51,767 nucleotides of DNA, from NCBI GenBank assembly GCA_003212315.1, contig QCQB01000013.1:1-51767 (forward strand), read 5' to 3'. Both the position numbers and the translations under genes were made by a program. This DNA comes from SAR116 cluster bacterium AG-447-C21. GTDB taxonomy: Bacteria > Pseudomonadota > Alphaproteobacteria > Thalassobaculales > Thalassobaculaceae. The number at the start of each line of letters is the position of its first letter. Within the stretch, counting starts at the first letter, position 1. Positions 25,780 through 34,162 of this stretch are shown here, in pieces. The notes below the pieces were generated by a model. It was not told the DNA's origin. It saw only the letters and a list, made by a program, of their open reading frames with translations, and searched no databases.

Positions 25780-26361
25780 TTATGCAAACGAAAGATTAAT
25801 TAAGATTAGACAAGCAAAAATCGCCACGAAAATCAGGATAGTTATTAGTCCAAAATATTTTTCTATGATCTTTTTAATAGATTCTCCAAAATAAAATAAT
25901 AAGCCGGCTAAACAAAAAAATCTTAATCCCCGGGCAATTAGAGAAGTTAAAATAAAGATAGATAAATCTAACTTGGCAGCGCCACTAGCAATTGTGATCA
26001 CCTTGTAAGGAAAAGGTGTTAAACCGGCTCCGAAAACAGCCCACCCGCCCCATTCTTCATACATCCTCATATATTGCCCAAATTTATCCCCATAGGAATA
26101 AAAGTCTACAAGCGATTGGCCAAGGGTATCGAATAAAAACACACCAACGAGATATCCGCCAATTCCGCCGATTACAGAGGCTATTGTCGCAGTCAGTGCA
26201 ATACGCCACCACTTGGCGCGGTCTGCTAGAACCATTGGAATTATCATCACGTCGGGGGGGATTATAAAAATTGAGCTTTCTACAAAAGACACCAATGCTA
26301 ACCACCATTTGGCATGGCGATGCGCTGCGGCCGACAGAACCTTGTTGTATAATGTTCGCAA
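25780..26361 (-). CDS. YqaA family (SNARE-associated/DedA-like) membrane protein
   Basis: A 193-residue inner-membrane protein with four or five hydrophobic segments. It has the family hallmark FVESSIFIIPPDVMIIPMV near the N-terminus, IGGIGGYLVGVF, and FGAGLTPFPYKVITIASG in the middle. YqaA proteins are relatives of the DedA lipid-scramblase-like family; their exact substrate is unknown. The start is a TTG at 26361, chosen because the resulting LRTLYNKVL matches the usual N-terminus; the AGGAG lies rather far upstream (15 bases). First gene of a group with dsbB and coq7. Confidence 0.85.
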   Translation of the reverse strand: MRTLYNKVLSAAAHRHAKWWLALVSFVESSIFIIPPDVMIIPMVLADRAKWWRIALTATIASVIGGIGGYLVGVFLFDTLGQSLVDFYSYGDKFGQYMRMYEEWGGWAVFGAGLTPFPYKVITIASGAAKLDLSIFILTSLIARGLRFFCLAGLLFYFGESIKKIIEKYFGLITILIFVAIFACLILINLSFA

Positions 26362-26669
26362 CGACTTGGTCCGATTCTCCTATGTGAAACTGTGGTTTAG
26401 CATCGGTTTTAAACACCGGCAATAGCTGGGCCAGCTCATTTACAGATTATCCAACACACAAACGTCAGAAAACTTCATCAATATGTAGTGTTTTTATTTT
26501 AATATCCTAATAAATATAGATAAATAATCATAAAATCATTATATTTAATGATGAGAAGTTGATGCAGCGGTAATGCGAGGTTATGGTTGCACCAGTAAAA
26601 CAGCGGACAAGGTTAATGATCGGCTGAGTTTATCGAAAAGTTGTTTAAACACAGGGAAGGAATTAGTTA
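26362..26669. other. Divergent intergenic region upstream of yqaA and dctP
   Basis: About 308 bases without a gene. It contains an AT-rich core and an 18-base perfect inverted repeat, ATCATTA-tatt-TAATGAT (26535-26552), about 118 bases upstream of the dctP start. This could be an operator for a TRAP regulator, but no regulator gene is adjacent. No convincing promoter hexamers were identified. Confidence 0.4.
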
Positions 26670-27719
26670 ATGCGTAAATCTCTTATCGCTCTAAGCGTTC
26701 TTGGATTTGGCGTTGCCAGTGTAGCGGAAGTCAGTCTTCCTACGGCAGCCGGAGCCCAAGAGGTAAAAGGGCCTAAAATTACATGGAGAATGTCTCTATG
26801 GGGAAAACGACGAGCTTTCACAGAAGCGCCTGAATACACATCAAAAATGGTAAAGGAAAAGACCGGCGGGAACTTCAATATCAAGCTTTACTACGGTCAA
26901 CAGCTCTCAAAAAGTAAGGAAAACCTCGACGGTATTTCTGTAGGTGCTTTTGAGATGGCTTCATTTTGCGCCGCCTATCATCCAGGTAAAAATCAGCCTC
27001 TAAATGTTTTAGACTTACCATTTTTACCGATCCCAAATTTAGACGTTCAGCTGAAAGTTCATGACGCAATCTATAGCCATCCCGCTTCGACGAAAGCTTT
27101 GGCAAAATGGAATGCAAAGATTTATATGTCCATGATGCTTCCACAATATGAGTATATGGGACGCGGTACCCCTCCGAGCAAAGTTTCCGACTTTAAAGGA
27201 AAGCGTTTGAGAGCATTAGGTGGAATGGGACGTGCGGCAAAAGCGATCGGTGCTGTTCCAACGACCATGCCTGCATCTGAAACATATACAGCGTTGCAGC
27301 GCGGTACTGTTGATGCGATTGGATTTCCATATACCTACACGTTTGCTGCATACAAACTTGATGAAATAGCGGACTGGTATACGACGAATATGTCACTTGG
27401 TTCCGTTAACTGTCCGATTGTTTTCAATATGGACTCATACAACGCACTTCCAGATCAGTATAAAAAGCTTCTGGACGATGTGAAAGCAGGTTCATACGCA
27501 GCTCAAGCAGCAGCTTACGCAGCAAAAGATAAAATTAACGTTGCAAAGTGGAATGCAAATCCAAAATTGAAAGCGGTTAAAATGCCAGAAGACGAAATGG
27601 CAGCATTTCGTAAGATGGCTGGAATGCCTCTTTGGAAGCAATGGGTTAAGGAGAATGAAGGAAAAATTCCTGCTCAGGAGCTTCTGGATATAGTATTAAA
27701 GACCGCAAAAGGCGGCTGA
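26670..27719 (+). CDS. TRAP transporter substrate-binding protein (DctP)
   Basis: A 349-residue periplasmic receptor. The signal peptide covers about the first 28 residues (basic start, hydrophobic core, cleavage after AGAQ). The mature protein follows the DctP fold: ITWRMSLWGKRRAFTEAP, LYYGQQLSKSKENLDGISVG, and the substrate-contacting FKGKRLRALGGMGRAAKAIGA and ALQRGTVDAIGFPYTYTF, where the Arg-containing segment normally binds a carboxylate. The ligand is unknown; an organic acid is likely. It is separated from dctQ by a hairpin, which would make it the most abundant product of the operon. Confidence 0.93.
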   Translation: MRKSLIALSVLGFGVASVAEVSLPTAAGAQEVKGPKITWRMSLWGKRRAFTEAPEYTSKMVKEKTGGNFNIKLYYGQQLSKSKENLDGISVGAFEMASFCAAYHPGKNQPLNVLDLPFLPIPNLDVQLKVHDAIYSHPASTKALAKWNAKIYMSMMLPQYEYMGRGTPPSKVSDFKGKRLRALGGMGRAAKAIGAVPTTMPASETYTALQRGTVDAIGFPYTYTFAAYKLDEIADWYTTNMSLGSVNCPIVFNMDSYNALPDQYKKLLDDVKAGSYAAQAAAYAAKDKINVAKWNANPKLKAVKMPEDEMAAFRKMAGMPLWKQWVKENEGKIPAQELLDIVLKTAKGG

Positions 27720-27741
27720 TTACTATACTGTTATGATATAT

Positions 27742-27779
27742 ATGGTCGCTGGATGTGATGTCTGGCGGCCATTTTATTA
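27742..27779 (+). terminator. Hairpin with U-tract between dctP and dctQ (attenuator)
   Basis: ATGGTCGC (27742-27749) pairs with GCGGCCAT (27765-27772), 8 bp with one G-U, over a 15-base loop and followed by TTTTATT. It lies within the 82-bp gap of an otherwise tight operon and could stop part of the transcription so that the binding protein is made in excess over the permease. Confidence 0.6.
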
Positions 27780-27801
27780 GACGGAAATTCAGGGGGACTT
27801 G

Positions 27802-28461
27802 ATGAGTAGTGGTGAAAGTACAGATCGTTCATCTGCAGCACAGTTATTAAGCAGAGCAGATTCACAGCTTTTCCGAATGGAAAGCTTTTTCAATTTAACA
27901 TCGGCAATGTTGATTTTGTTTTTAATGTTGTTAGCTGTTGTTCAGGTCGTAGGACGTAAATTTTTTAATTTTCCAATTCCTGGTTATGTCGACTGGGTAG
28001 AGATGGCGATGGCCATTTTCTGTTTTCTTAGTATCGCCTATACACAAAAACTCGGTGGACATGTCCGCATGGAATTTTTTATAGGCAGATTTTCCGGGAG
28101 ACTCCTTTGGACCCTCGAAGTTATCGGTACCCTTGTAGCTATGTGGATTATCGCAGTTCTGTGTTGGTACGGCTGGGAGCATTTTGTTCGCGCTTGGGTG
28201 ATTGGAGACTCCTCAATTGATATCCAGATACCTATCTGGCCCGGAAAGTTGATAGTTGTAATCGCATTTATCAGTTTAGAATTGCGTTTGCTGGTGCAGC
28301 TTTTTGGATTTTTAAGACTAGTTGCGCACCCAGACGCGGAGCCGATTGGGGTCCCCATAATAGAAACAGTTGATGAACAGGCTCAAAAGGAAATTGACGC
28401 TGGTCTCGCTGGGGAAGAGGAAAAAGTGAATATAGTTGGTGAGACAGGAGGTCGATCATGA
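27802..28461 (+). CDS. TRAP transporter small permease (DctQ)
   Basis: A 219-residue membrane protein with four hydrophobic helices (about residues 30-55, 62-85, 100-128 and 145-170). Typical DctQ features are VVQVVGRKFFNFPIPGYVDWVE and the AYTQKLGGHVRMEFF loop. The C-terminal tail is acidic. The ATG at 27802, five bases after AGGGGG, is preferred to the TTG at 27799. Its stop overlaps the dctM start (ATGA), so the two are coupled. It works with dctM as the membrane part of the Na+-coupled transporter. Confidence 0.93.
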   Translation: MSSGESTDRSSAAQLLSRADSQLFRMESFFNLTSAMLILFLMLLAVVQVVGRKFFNFPIPGYVDWVEMAMAIFCFLSIAYTQKLGGHVRMEFFIGRFSGRLLWTLEVIGTLVAMWIIAVLCWYGWEHFVRAWVIGDSSIDIQIPIWPGKLIVVIAFISLELRLLVQLFGFLRLVAHPDAEPIGVPIIETVDEQAQKEIDAGLAGEEEKVNIVGETGGRS

Positions 28462-29759
28462 GTGAATTTGCGATAGGCCTGATTGGAACAAGTGCTTTAT
28501 TAATTCTCGTTTTTGCTGGTGTCCGTGTTTTTGTGGTTGCAGCAATTGTAGGACTGCTAGGTTGCGTGGCGATCATTGGCTGGAAGGCTGGCGCTGGTAT
28601 AAGTGGGACAGTTCCTCATTCGAAATCGATTAATTATGCGCTCAGCGTCCTCCCTATGTTTATTTTGATAGGTTTTATCGCCTACCATGGTGGTTTAACC
28701 CACGCGCTATTTAGGGCAGCACGAAACTGGTTTGGCTGGGTCCCCGGTGGTTTGGCTGTTGCGAGTGTTTTTGCGACAGCTGGGTTTGCTGCGGTTTCTG
28801 GTGCCAGTACCGCAACCGCTGCTGTTTTTAGTCGCGTGGCGATACCGCATATGCTCGAAAATGGGTATGATCGTCGGTTAGCGGCGGGTGTGGTTGCGGC
28901 AGGGGGTACATTGGCCTCACTGATCCCTCCGAGCGCGATTCTGGTGATTTATGCTATTATCGTTGAAGAATCAGTTGGTACTTTAATTTTAGCTGGTTTT
29001 CTTCCTGGAGTAGTATCGGCAATTATTTATGCAATGCTAATTATTGGGCAATGCATGTGGAAGCCGGAACTAGGTAAAGCTATTCCTTCTCCTCCACTCA
29101 AAGAAAAGATGGCTAGTCTTCCCGGTACAGTGCCTATTTTTGTCGTTGTTGCGGTTATTTTCTACTCTATGTACTCAGGTACAGCAACGCCCACTGAGGC
29201 TGGAGCCGTTGGGGCATTTGTAATCTTAGTAGTAGCTTTAATGAAGGGTATGAAATGGCCTAGCTTAAAAGAGGCATTGCTAGAAACAGCAAAATTAACG
29301 GTCATGATTTTTGCTTTAATTTGGGGTGTTCTAATTTTTGTTCGATTTTTAGGATATGCCGGATTGCCTCAAGAATTTGCCGGGTGGATTACTGGACTAC
29401 CTTTTCCTCCTGTAGTGATTATGATCCTTATCCTTTGTGGATATGCTGTTTTAGGTATGTTTATGGATGCTATAGGCATGTTACTTTTGACACTGCCTGT
29501 GGTTTACCCTGCCGTGATTGCGCTTGGCTACGATCCGATCTGGTTTGGTATAATTGTGGTGAAAATGTGTGAGGTATGTCTAATAACGCCGCCAGTGGGA
29601 TTAAACTGTTATGTGGTCTCGGCGGTTAGGCCGGATATTCCCCTAGGGGATGTGTTCAGAGGGATATTTCCGTTTTTTATAGCAGATGTTATTACAATTG
29701 GTTTATTCCTAGCCTATCCAGAAATCGTTCTATGGTTACCTAACCTTGTGAACAGCTAA
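28458..29759 (+). CDS. TRAP transporter large permease (DctM)
   Basis: A 433-residue transporter of about 12 membrane segments. It contains the family blocks LSVLPMFILIGFIAYHGGL, AAVSGASTATAAVFSRVAIP, GGTLASLIPPSAILVIYA, SGTATPTEAGAVGAF and CLITPPVGLNCYVV, all characteristic of DctM/SiaM. The protein drives solute uptake using a sodium gradient. A GGAGG sits before the start, inside the dctQ coding region. The operon ends in the strong terminator at 29785. Confidence 0.95.
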   Translation: MSEFAIGLIGTSALLILVFAGVRVFVVAAIVGLLGCVAIIGWKAGAGISGTVPHSKSINYALSVLPMFILIGFIAYHGGLTHALFRAARNWFGWVPGGLAVASVFATAGFAAVSGASTATAAVFSRVAIPHMLENGYDRRLAAGVVAAGGTLASLIPPSAILVIYAIIVEESVGTLILAGFLPGVVSAIIYAMLIIGQCMWKPELGKAIPSPPLKEKMASLPGTVPIFVVVAVIFYSMYSGTATPTEAGAVGAFVILVVALMKGMKWPSLKEALLETAKLTVMIFALIWGVLIFVRFLGYAGLPQEFAGWITGLPFPPVVIMILILCGYAVLGMFMDAIGMLLLTLPVVYPAVIALGYDPIWFGIIVVKMCEVCLITPPVGLNCYVVSAVRPDIPLGDVFRGIFPFFIADVITIGLFLAYPEIVLWLPNLVNS

Positions 29760-29784
29760 ATAACCACAAATCATTAATACAAAG

Positions 29785-29819
29785 GAACCCGCTTCAAAAC
29801 TGAAGCGGGTTCTATTTTT
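29785..29819 (+). terminator. Intrinsic terminator after the TRAP operon
   Basis: GAACCCGCTTC (29785-29795) pairs perfectly with GAAGCGGGTTC (29802-29812) across AAAACT, 11 bp, followed by TATTTTT. On the other strand it has a weaker U-tract and could also serve the convergent nitroreductase gene. Confidence 0.93.
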
Positions 29820-29839
29820 CAGATGCAAATTAGATCGAG

Positions 29840-30682
29840 CTATTTCAGATTAAAACCTCTCTTGGTGAGATAGTTAGCTAACTGATCGCGTTCAGTTGTT
29901 GAGACCTGCCGTGCCTTATCTTCTGACCAACCATAAAAGTTTGCTATTCCATACATCTCGGTTAATCTCTGTTTTTCGGGGGGGATAGAGAAACGAGCAT
30001 CCCGTCGTTGATCATAGGCGTCTATCTCAACGGATAAATTTTCATCACAGTAAGAATCTTTATGAACATTAATGCTAGAAGGTAATCTTAAACTGATGTA
30101 TCCGTCATCCACTGGGTACCCTGCAGTCATTCCAGCCACTGGAAATACGTGGTTAGGCAAACTGATTATTTCGGCAATCTCATCGATATGATTCCTAACG
30201 ACGCTTATAGGGCAACAGCCAATCCCTAATGATTCAGCGGCTCGTACAAAATTCATTATAACTAATCCACTATCTACGGCTGCATTTAAAAATGCATCGA
30301 GATGATCGTTAGCAAATGGTTTATCCCGCATTTTACAGATACGTCGTATCCTCCGACTATCTCCTAGGAAGATCATGAGAATTGGACAAGTTGCAATCCA
30401 CGGCATCGCGGGCATCAAGTCTGCTATGGCTTTTCTCTTTGTTTTATCTTTGATTATTACGACAGAAGTTTGTTGCAAATCTGACTTGGCTGGCGCTGAA
30501 AAAGCTGCCGCTAATAAAATATCAAGGATTTCATCCGACACAGGATCTTCAGTAAACCTCCTATGCGTTCTATGATTAAGAATATTTGCTAATTCTCCCT
30601 CTGCCGCCATTGTGGCACCCGTATTAGTGGGTATGCCGTATCGATTTTCAATTAAATCGGCGATAGTTGTATCTTTTTTCAT
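29840..30682 (-). CDS. Nitroreductase family protein
   Basis: A 280-residue FMN-dependent nitroreductase-fold protein. The early FMN-phosphate motif is HRTHRRFTEDPVSDEILD, with AAFSAPAKSDLQQTSVVI next, then ESLGIGCCPISVVRNHID and GMTAGYP. The ATG at 30682, with GGAG five bases upstream, is preferred to an upstream extension of 31 residues (from 30775) that has no family character. Such enzymes reduce nitro groups, quinones, flavins or enones; the substrate cannot be told. It converges on the TRAP operon and is divergent from the PanE-like gene. Confidence 0.88.
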   Translation of the reverse strand: MKKDTTIADLIENRYGIPTNTGATMAAEGELANILNHRTHRRFTEDPVSDEILDILLAAAFSAPAKSDLQQTSVVIIKDKTKRKAIADLMPAMPWIATCPILMIFLGDSRRIRRICKMRDKPFANDHLDAFLNAAVDSGLVIMNFVRAAESLGIGCCPISVVRNHIDEIAEIISLPNHVFPVAGMTAGYPVDDGYISLRLPSSINVHKDSYCDENLSVEIDAYDQRRDARFSIPPEKQRLTEMYGIANFYGWSEDKARQVSTTERDQLANYLTKRGFNLK

Positions 30683-30903
30683 TGTTACTCCGTTACTGAA
30701 AAACCTAGCCCAACAATTCCGAGAATGATGGTCATGTAGTAGTGAAAATATCAATAAAGAACAACAAACAGCCATTCATGAATCTTTTAATTGCTCTCAT
30801 GTGATATTATTGATCGGTTAAAGAGATCTGGTCTAGTAACTTTGTGAACAGCTGAATTGTGTTATATGAATTAGGCTGTATTTATTTGGGAGTTTTATGA
30901 AAA

Positions 30904-31824
30904 ATGAAGATCGCTATCATTGGTTGTGGGGCTATGGGCTCAGTTTATGCTGCTTTGTTGGCTGATTCTGGGAACGATGTTTGGGCAATTGATACATGGG
31001 AGGAGCATATCTCGGCCATAAGAAGTAATGGCTTAAGGGTTGAGGGAGCGAGTGGTGATCGAACGGTGTCAATGAACGCGACCATTAATGCGAGTGATGC
31101 AGGCGAGTGTGAACTCATAATCGTTGCCACAAAAGCAAGTGGGGTGCCTGCAGCAGCAGTTGCTGCAAAAAGCATTGCCGGACCTAATAGTATTATTCTA
31201 ACGATACAAAATGGGTTAGGAGCTGCAGAGCGTATCGCCGAATCAATTGATACTAATCAGGTGATGATAGGGGTAGTTGGCGGATTTGGTGCTTCTATGA
31301 AAGCCCCTGGACATGCGCACCATAATGGAATGCAATTAGTAAGAATTGGTGAAATGAATGGCGGCGTTAGCGACCGTTTAGAAAAAGTTGTGAGCGCATG
31401 GGACAATGCGGGGTTTACAGCAAAAGGGTATCCCGATATTCATCAAATGATATGGGAAAAATTTATCTGTAACGTTACGTACAGTGGTCCGTGCGCGTTG
31501 ATGAATGCCACGATAGGGCAGGTTCAAGCAAATTCTGAATCTTGGTCTGTTGCACTTTCCTGTGCAAGGGAAGCGGACGCAGTCGCAAGAGCAAAAAAGA
31601 TTAACCTCGGATTTGATGATGTTGAAACCTATGTTCGAGATTTTGGTGCTAATATGCCTGATGCGAGGCCATCTATGCTACTAGACCATATGGCGCAAAG
31701 ACCTTCCGAGATTGATGGAATCAATGGCGCTGTTCCTACGGAAGCGGCCAAAATAGGGATGACCGCACCTATTAATGCGTTGATATCTAGTTTGATAAGA
31801 GGACGAGAAGCTAATTTTTCATAG
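30904..31824 (+). CDS. Ketopantoate reductase (PanE/ApbA) family dehydrogenase
   Basis: A 306-residue protein. The N-terminal Rossmann motif is IAIIGCGAMGSVYAALLADSG, followed by ATKAS and TIQNGLGAAERIAE, and the C-terminal domain has WEKFICNVTYSGPCALMNATIGQV, with the family's catalytic Lys, and RPSMLLDHMAQRPSEIDGINGAV. PanE makes pantoate from ketopantoate for coenzyme A synthesis, but many catabolic clusters carry paralogues acting on other 2-oxo acids. Given the neighbours I leave the substrate open. It converges on the VOC gene. Confidence 0.85.
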   Translation: MKIAIIGCGAMGSVYAALLADSGNDVWAIDTWEEHISAIRSNGLRVEGASGDRTVSMNATINASDAGECELIIVATKASGVPAAAVAAKSIAGPNSIILTIQNGLGAAERIAESIDTNQVMIGVVGGFGASMKAPGHAHHNGMQLVRIGEMNGGVSDRLEKVVSAWDNAGFTAKGYPDIHQMIWEKFICNVTYSGPCALMNATIGQVQANSESWSVALSCAREADAVARAKKINLGFDDVETYVRDFGANMPDARPSMLLDHMAQRPSEIDGINGAVPTEAAKIGMTAPINALISSLIRGREANFS

Positions 31825-31845
31825 GGTTGAGTTTATTTTACTTTC

Positions 31846-32718
31846 TCATATTTCTCCCAAAAAAGTATCTTGTCCGCGTCGGTAACCTCTATTGCTTTGG
31901 GCGGGATTACGATTAACTAATGGTCTTGCATATAGTGGGTGCGTGACGCTTCGAACTTCGTGTTCTATTTGAAACAATACCTCACTAGTGTCTAAATCTA
32001 TTATATCGATGAACCGCCATTCATGCTCATCAGACTCCCTGGAGATCAATGTTCTCTCACGTAACTTGTCGTAGGGGCCTGCAAAATCAGCAATATAGAT
32101 CGCAACATGATGTCCATCGTAATCTGGTTGAGGCTTGTCTGTCTCAATAAAATGAATGAATTGTGCTGAACCTGTTGTAATCGACGCACAAGGTGCACCA
32201 TTCCGCTGGCCGGTTACAACTGTCGCTCCCATTATTTCATCATAAAATCGAGCAATTTTTTGCGAACTTCCCTGTGGTGCAGATAACTCGACATAAGGCA
32301 GCCCCAATTGTATCCTGCCGTATTCGGCCGAAGGCTCATGCAGTTTAAATTTGTTTCCCCAGGGACACAGTACTTCAATACAGTCACTTTTTCTTTCAAA
32401 AGAGAATGCCGATCCCATCAACTTTTCTGCTATTGTATCCAGAGATTCTTCTATTTCCTTGAGATTAGGAACCACAATGCCAATTGTCCCGCGTAAAACC
32501 TGAGGCGAAGGATCTCGTCTGGGAAGATGAATTTGACTTCGACCCATATTGATCCACATGTTATCCAATCCCGTCATTAAGTATGGGTCCCTCGTTAGAC
32601 GGAGACCGGTAACATAGAACAATAGCGCAGATGGTTGTTCGGGGATCATAAGATTTACATGTTCCATATGGACAATATTTCCCAGAGATTGTTCAACTCG
32701 GTTGTAATGTGTATTCAT
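31846..32718 (-). CDS. VOC superfamily protein with two modules
   Basis: A 290-residue protein with two vicinal-oxygen-chelate modules of about 120 residues each. The first runs from MEHVNLMIPE to LCPWGNKFKLHEP and the second from LPYVELSAPQG, including GHHVAIYIADF, to EVLFQIEHEVRS. Possible metal ligands are the His in HVNL, the Glu in FKLHE, the His pair in GHHVAIY and the Glu in QIEHE. The layout fits glyoxalase/extradiol-dioxygenase-type enzymes, but the reaction is unknown. It is divergent from the amidohydrolase gene over 252 bp. Confidence 0.8.
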   Translation of the reverse strand: MNTHYNRVEQSLGNIVHMEHVNLMIPEQPSALLFYVTGLRLTRDPYLMTGLDNMWINMGRSQIHLPRRDPSPQVLRGTIGIVVPNLKEIEESLDTIAEKLMGSAFSFERKSDCIEVLCPWGNKFKLHEPSAEYGRIQLGLPYVELSAPQGSSQKIARFYDEIMGATVVTGQRNGAPCASITTGSAQFIHFIETDKPQPDYDGHHVAIYIADFAGPYDKLRERTLISRESDEHEWRFIDIIDLDTSEVLFQIEHEVRSVTHPLYARPLVNRNPAQSNRGYRRGQDTFLGEI

Positions 32719-32970
32719 TGCCCGTCACCCCTTGAGTTAATCCTGTTTCGACATCGTAATCTGTATTTGAACTCCAATTCAAGCGTGTAAAAGGATGGAT
32801 CATATTATTGCTACTTGAATTCATCTTGCCGAATAAAGTTAACGCTGGTCGGATAAGTTTCTAAAAATGTGATATTCGTTGTATCAAGTTGTTGAGTTGG
32901 TCATCAAACGTTGAAGATAGCGCCGCGGTAATCGTATTGTTTTTCTAATGAATAGGTTGGAGACAAAACA

Positions 32971-33996
32971 ATGGTTAAATTATCGAGTAACGAAGAATGG
33001 CTTGATTTAGTAAAGGAAGAAATAATAGAGCCAGAATTGCCAATCTGTGATCCCCATCACCATCTTTGGGATAGAAATTCACATCAGCCTATTCAGCCTG
33101 GATATCTGTTAGACGAAATCCTAGAAGATATTAACAGCGGACATAATATTGTCTCTACAGTTTTTATAGAATGTGGAGCAATGTTTAAAACAGATGGCCC
33201 CGAGCATATGAGGCCGGTTGGTGAAACAGAGTTCGTGAATGGCATTGCTGCCATGAGTGCAAGTGGAGCCTACGGTAGCTCCAAAATAGCAGCAGGGATC
33301 GTTGGCACCGTTGATCTCACAATAGGTGCATTAGCTGGAGAAGTGTTGGATGCTCATATTGTCGCAGGCGGGGGACGGTTTCGTGGAATAAGAAGAGCGG
33401 TAGCATGGGATGCAGCGGATGTAATAAGAAACCATAGAACAAACCCTCCGGCAGGACTGCTGCTCCAAGATGATTTTCGCCATGGGTTTGCTGAATTGGG
33501 TTCCCGAGACATGACGTTTGAGGCATGGTGCTATCACACGCAAATTCCGGAAGTCACAGATCTTGCAAGAGCATTCCCTGATACAACAATCATTTTAGAT
33601 CATTTCGGTGGCCCGCTTGGAACAGGGCCGTATCAGGAAAGCGCAGATGAGATTTTTGAAATTTGGAAAACATCAGTAGGTGAGCTAGCTAATTGTGAAA
33701 ACGTATTTGCTAAACTTGGCGGTATAAATATGGACGTCAATGGCTTTGGTTGGCATGAAAACTCAAAACCACCAACAAGCGCAGAATTGGCTGATGCTAC
33801 GCGACGATATTACGATTACGCTATTGAAGTTTTTGGAACTAATCGTTGTATGTTCGAGTCAAATTTTCCTGTTGATAAACTAAGCTGTAGCTATCAAGTG
33901 ATATGGAATACATTCAAGCGCATAGCGTCTGGAGCGACGGCGTCCGAAAAATCTGCGTTGTTTCATGATACAGCAGCTAAGGTTTATAGTTTATAA
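32971..33996 (+). CDS. Amidohydrolase family 2 (COG3618-type) metal-dependent hydrolase
   Basis: A 341-residue TIM-barrel protein. The N-terminal metal motif is CDPHHHLWDR near residues 27-36; FRGIRRAVAWD follows in the middle, then TIILDHFGGP and the late FESNFPVDK with the metal-ligand Asp. The family includes lactonases and decarboxylases acting on cyclic or aromatic acids. It starts with an ATG 8 bases after GGAG. It lies between VOC and MFS genes in a region of transport and catabolic genes, so hydrolysis of a lactone-like intermediate is a reasonable but unproven role. Confidence 0.87.
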   Translation: MVKLSSNEEWLDLVKEEIIEPELPICDPHHHLWDRNSHQPIQPGYLLDEILEDINSGHNIVSTVFIECGAMFKTDGPEHMRPVGETEFVNGIAAMSASGAYGSSKIAAGIVGTVDLTIGALAGEVLDAHIVAGGGRFRGIRRAVAWDAADVIRNHRTNPPAGLLLQDDFRHGFAELGSRDMTFEAWCYHTQIPEVTDLARAFPDTTIILDHFGGPLGTGPYQESADEIFEIWKTSVGELANCENVFAKLGGINMDVNGFGWHENSKPPTSAELADATRRYYDYAIEVFGTNRCMFESNFPVDKLSCSYQVIWNTFKRIASGATASEKSALFHDTAAKVYSL

Positions 33997-34037
33997 GGTT
34001 ATGTCGTCGCTTTTCAAAGTCGAGGAAAGTTATATAA

Positions 34038-34092
34038 GGTGGCCCTGAAAAGGGGATGACACCACTATCCACCTGCATTTCGTGGTAGGGTT
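34038..34092 (+). other. Possible alternative-pairing RNA leader upstream of MFS gene
   Basis: Within 166 bp between the amidohydrolase and the MFS gene, GGTG (34038-34041) can pair with CACC (34060-34063) around a CCCT-GAAA-AGGG hairpin (34043-34054). CTA-CCAC (34065-34072) can pair with GTGG-TAG (34082-34088). GGTGG (34038-34042) can instead pair with CCACC (34069-34073). The mutually exclusive pairings are what a switch would need, but the stems are short and chance is possible. Confidence 0.25.
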
Positions 34093-34162
34093 TATCACTT
34101 TTCAATAAGGAGATTAAGCTATTTTTAGATCTACTTACGGTTTAGGTTTTTGAGGCCCAACA

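Noticed and set aside
26424-26436. Palindrome AGCTGG-G-CCAGCT
   Set aside because: A 1-base centre cannot form an RNA hairpin, and a 13-base palindrome without nearby copies is weak support for an operator.
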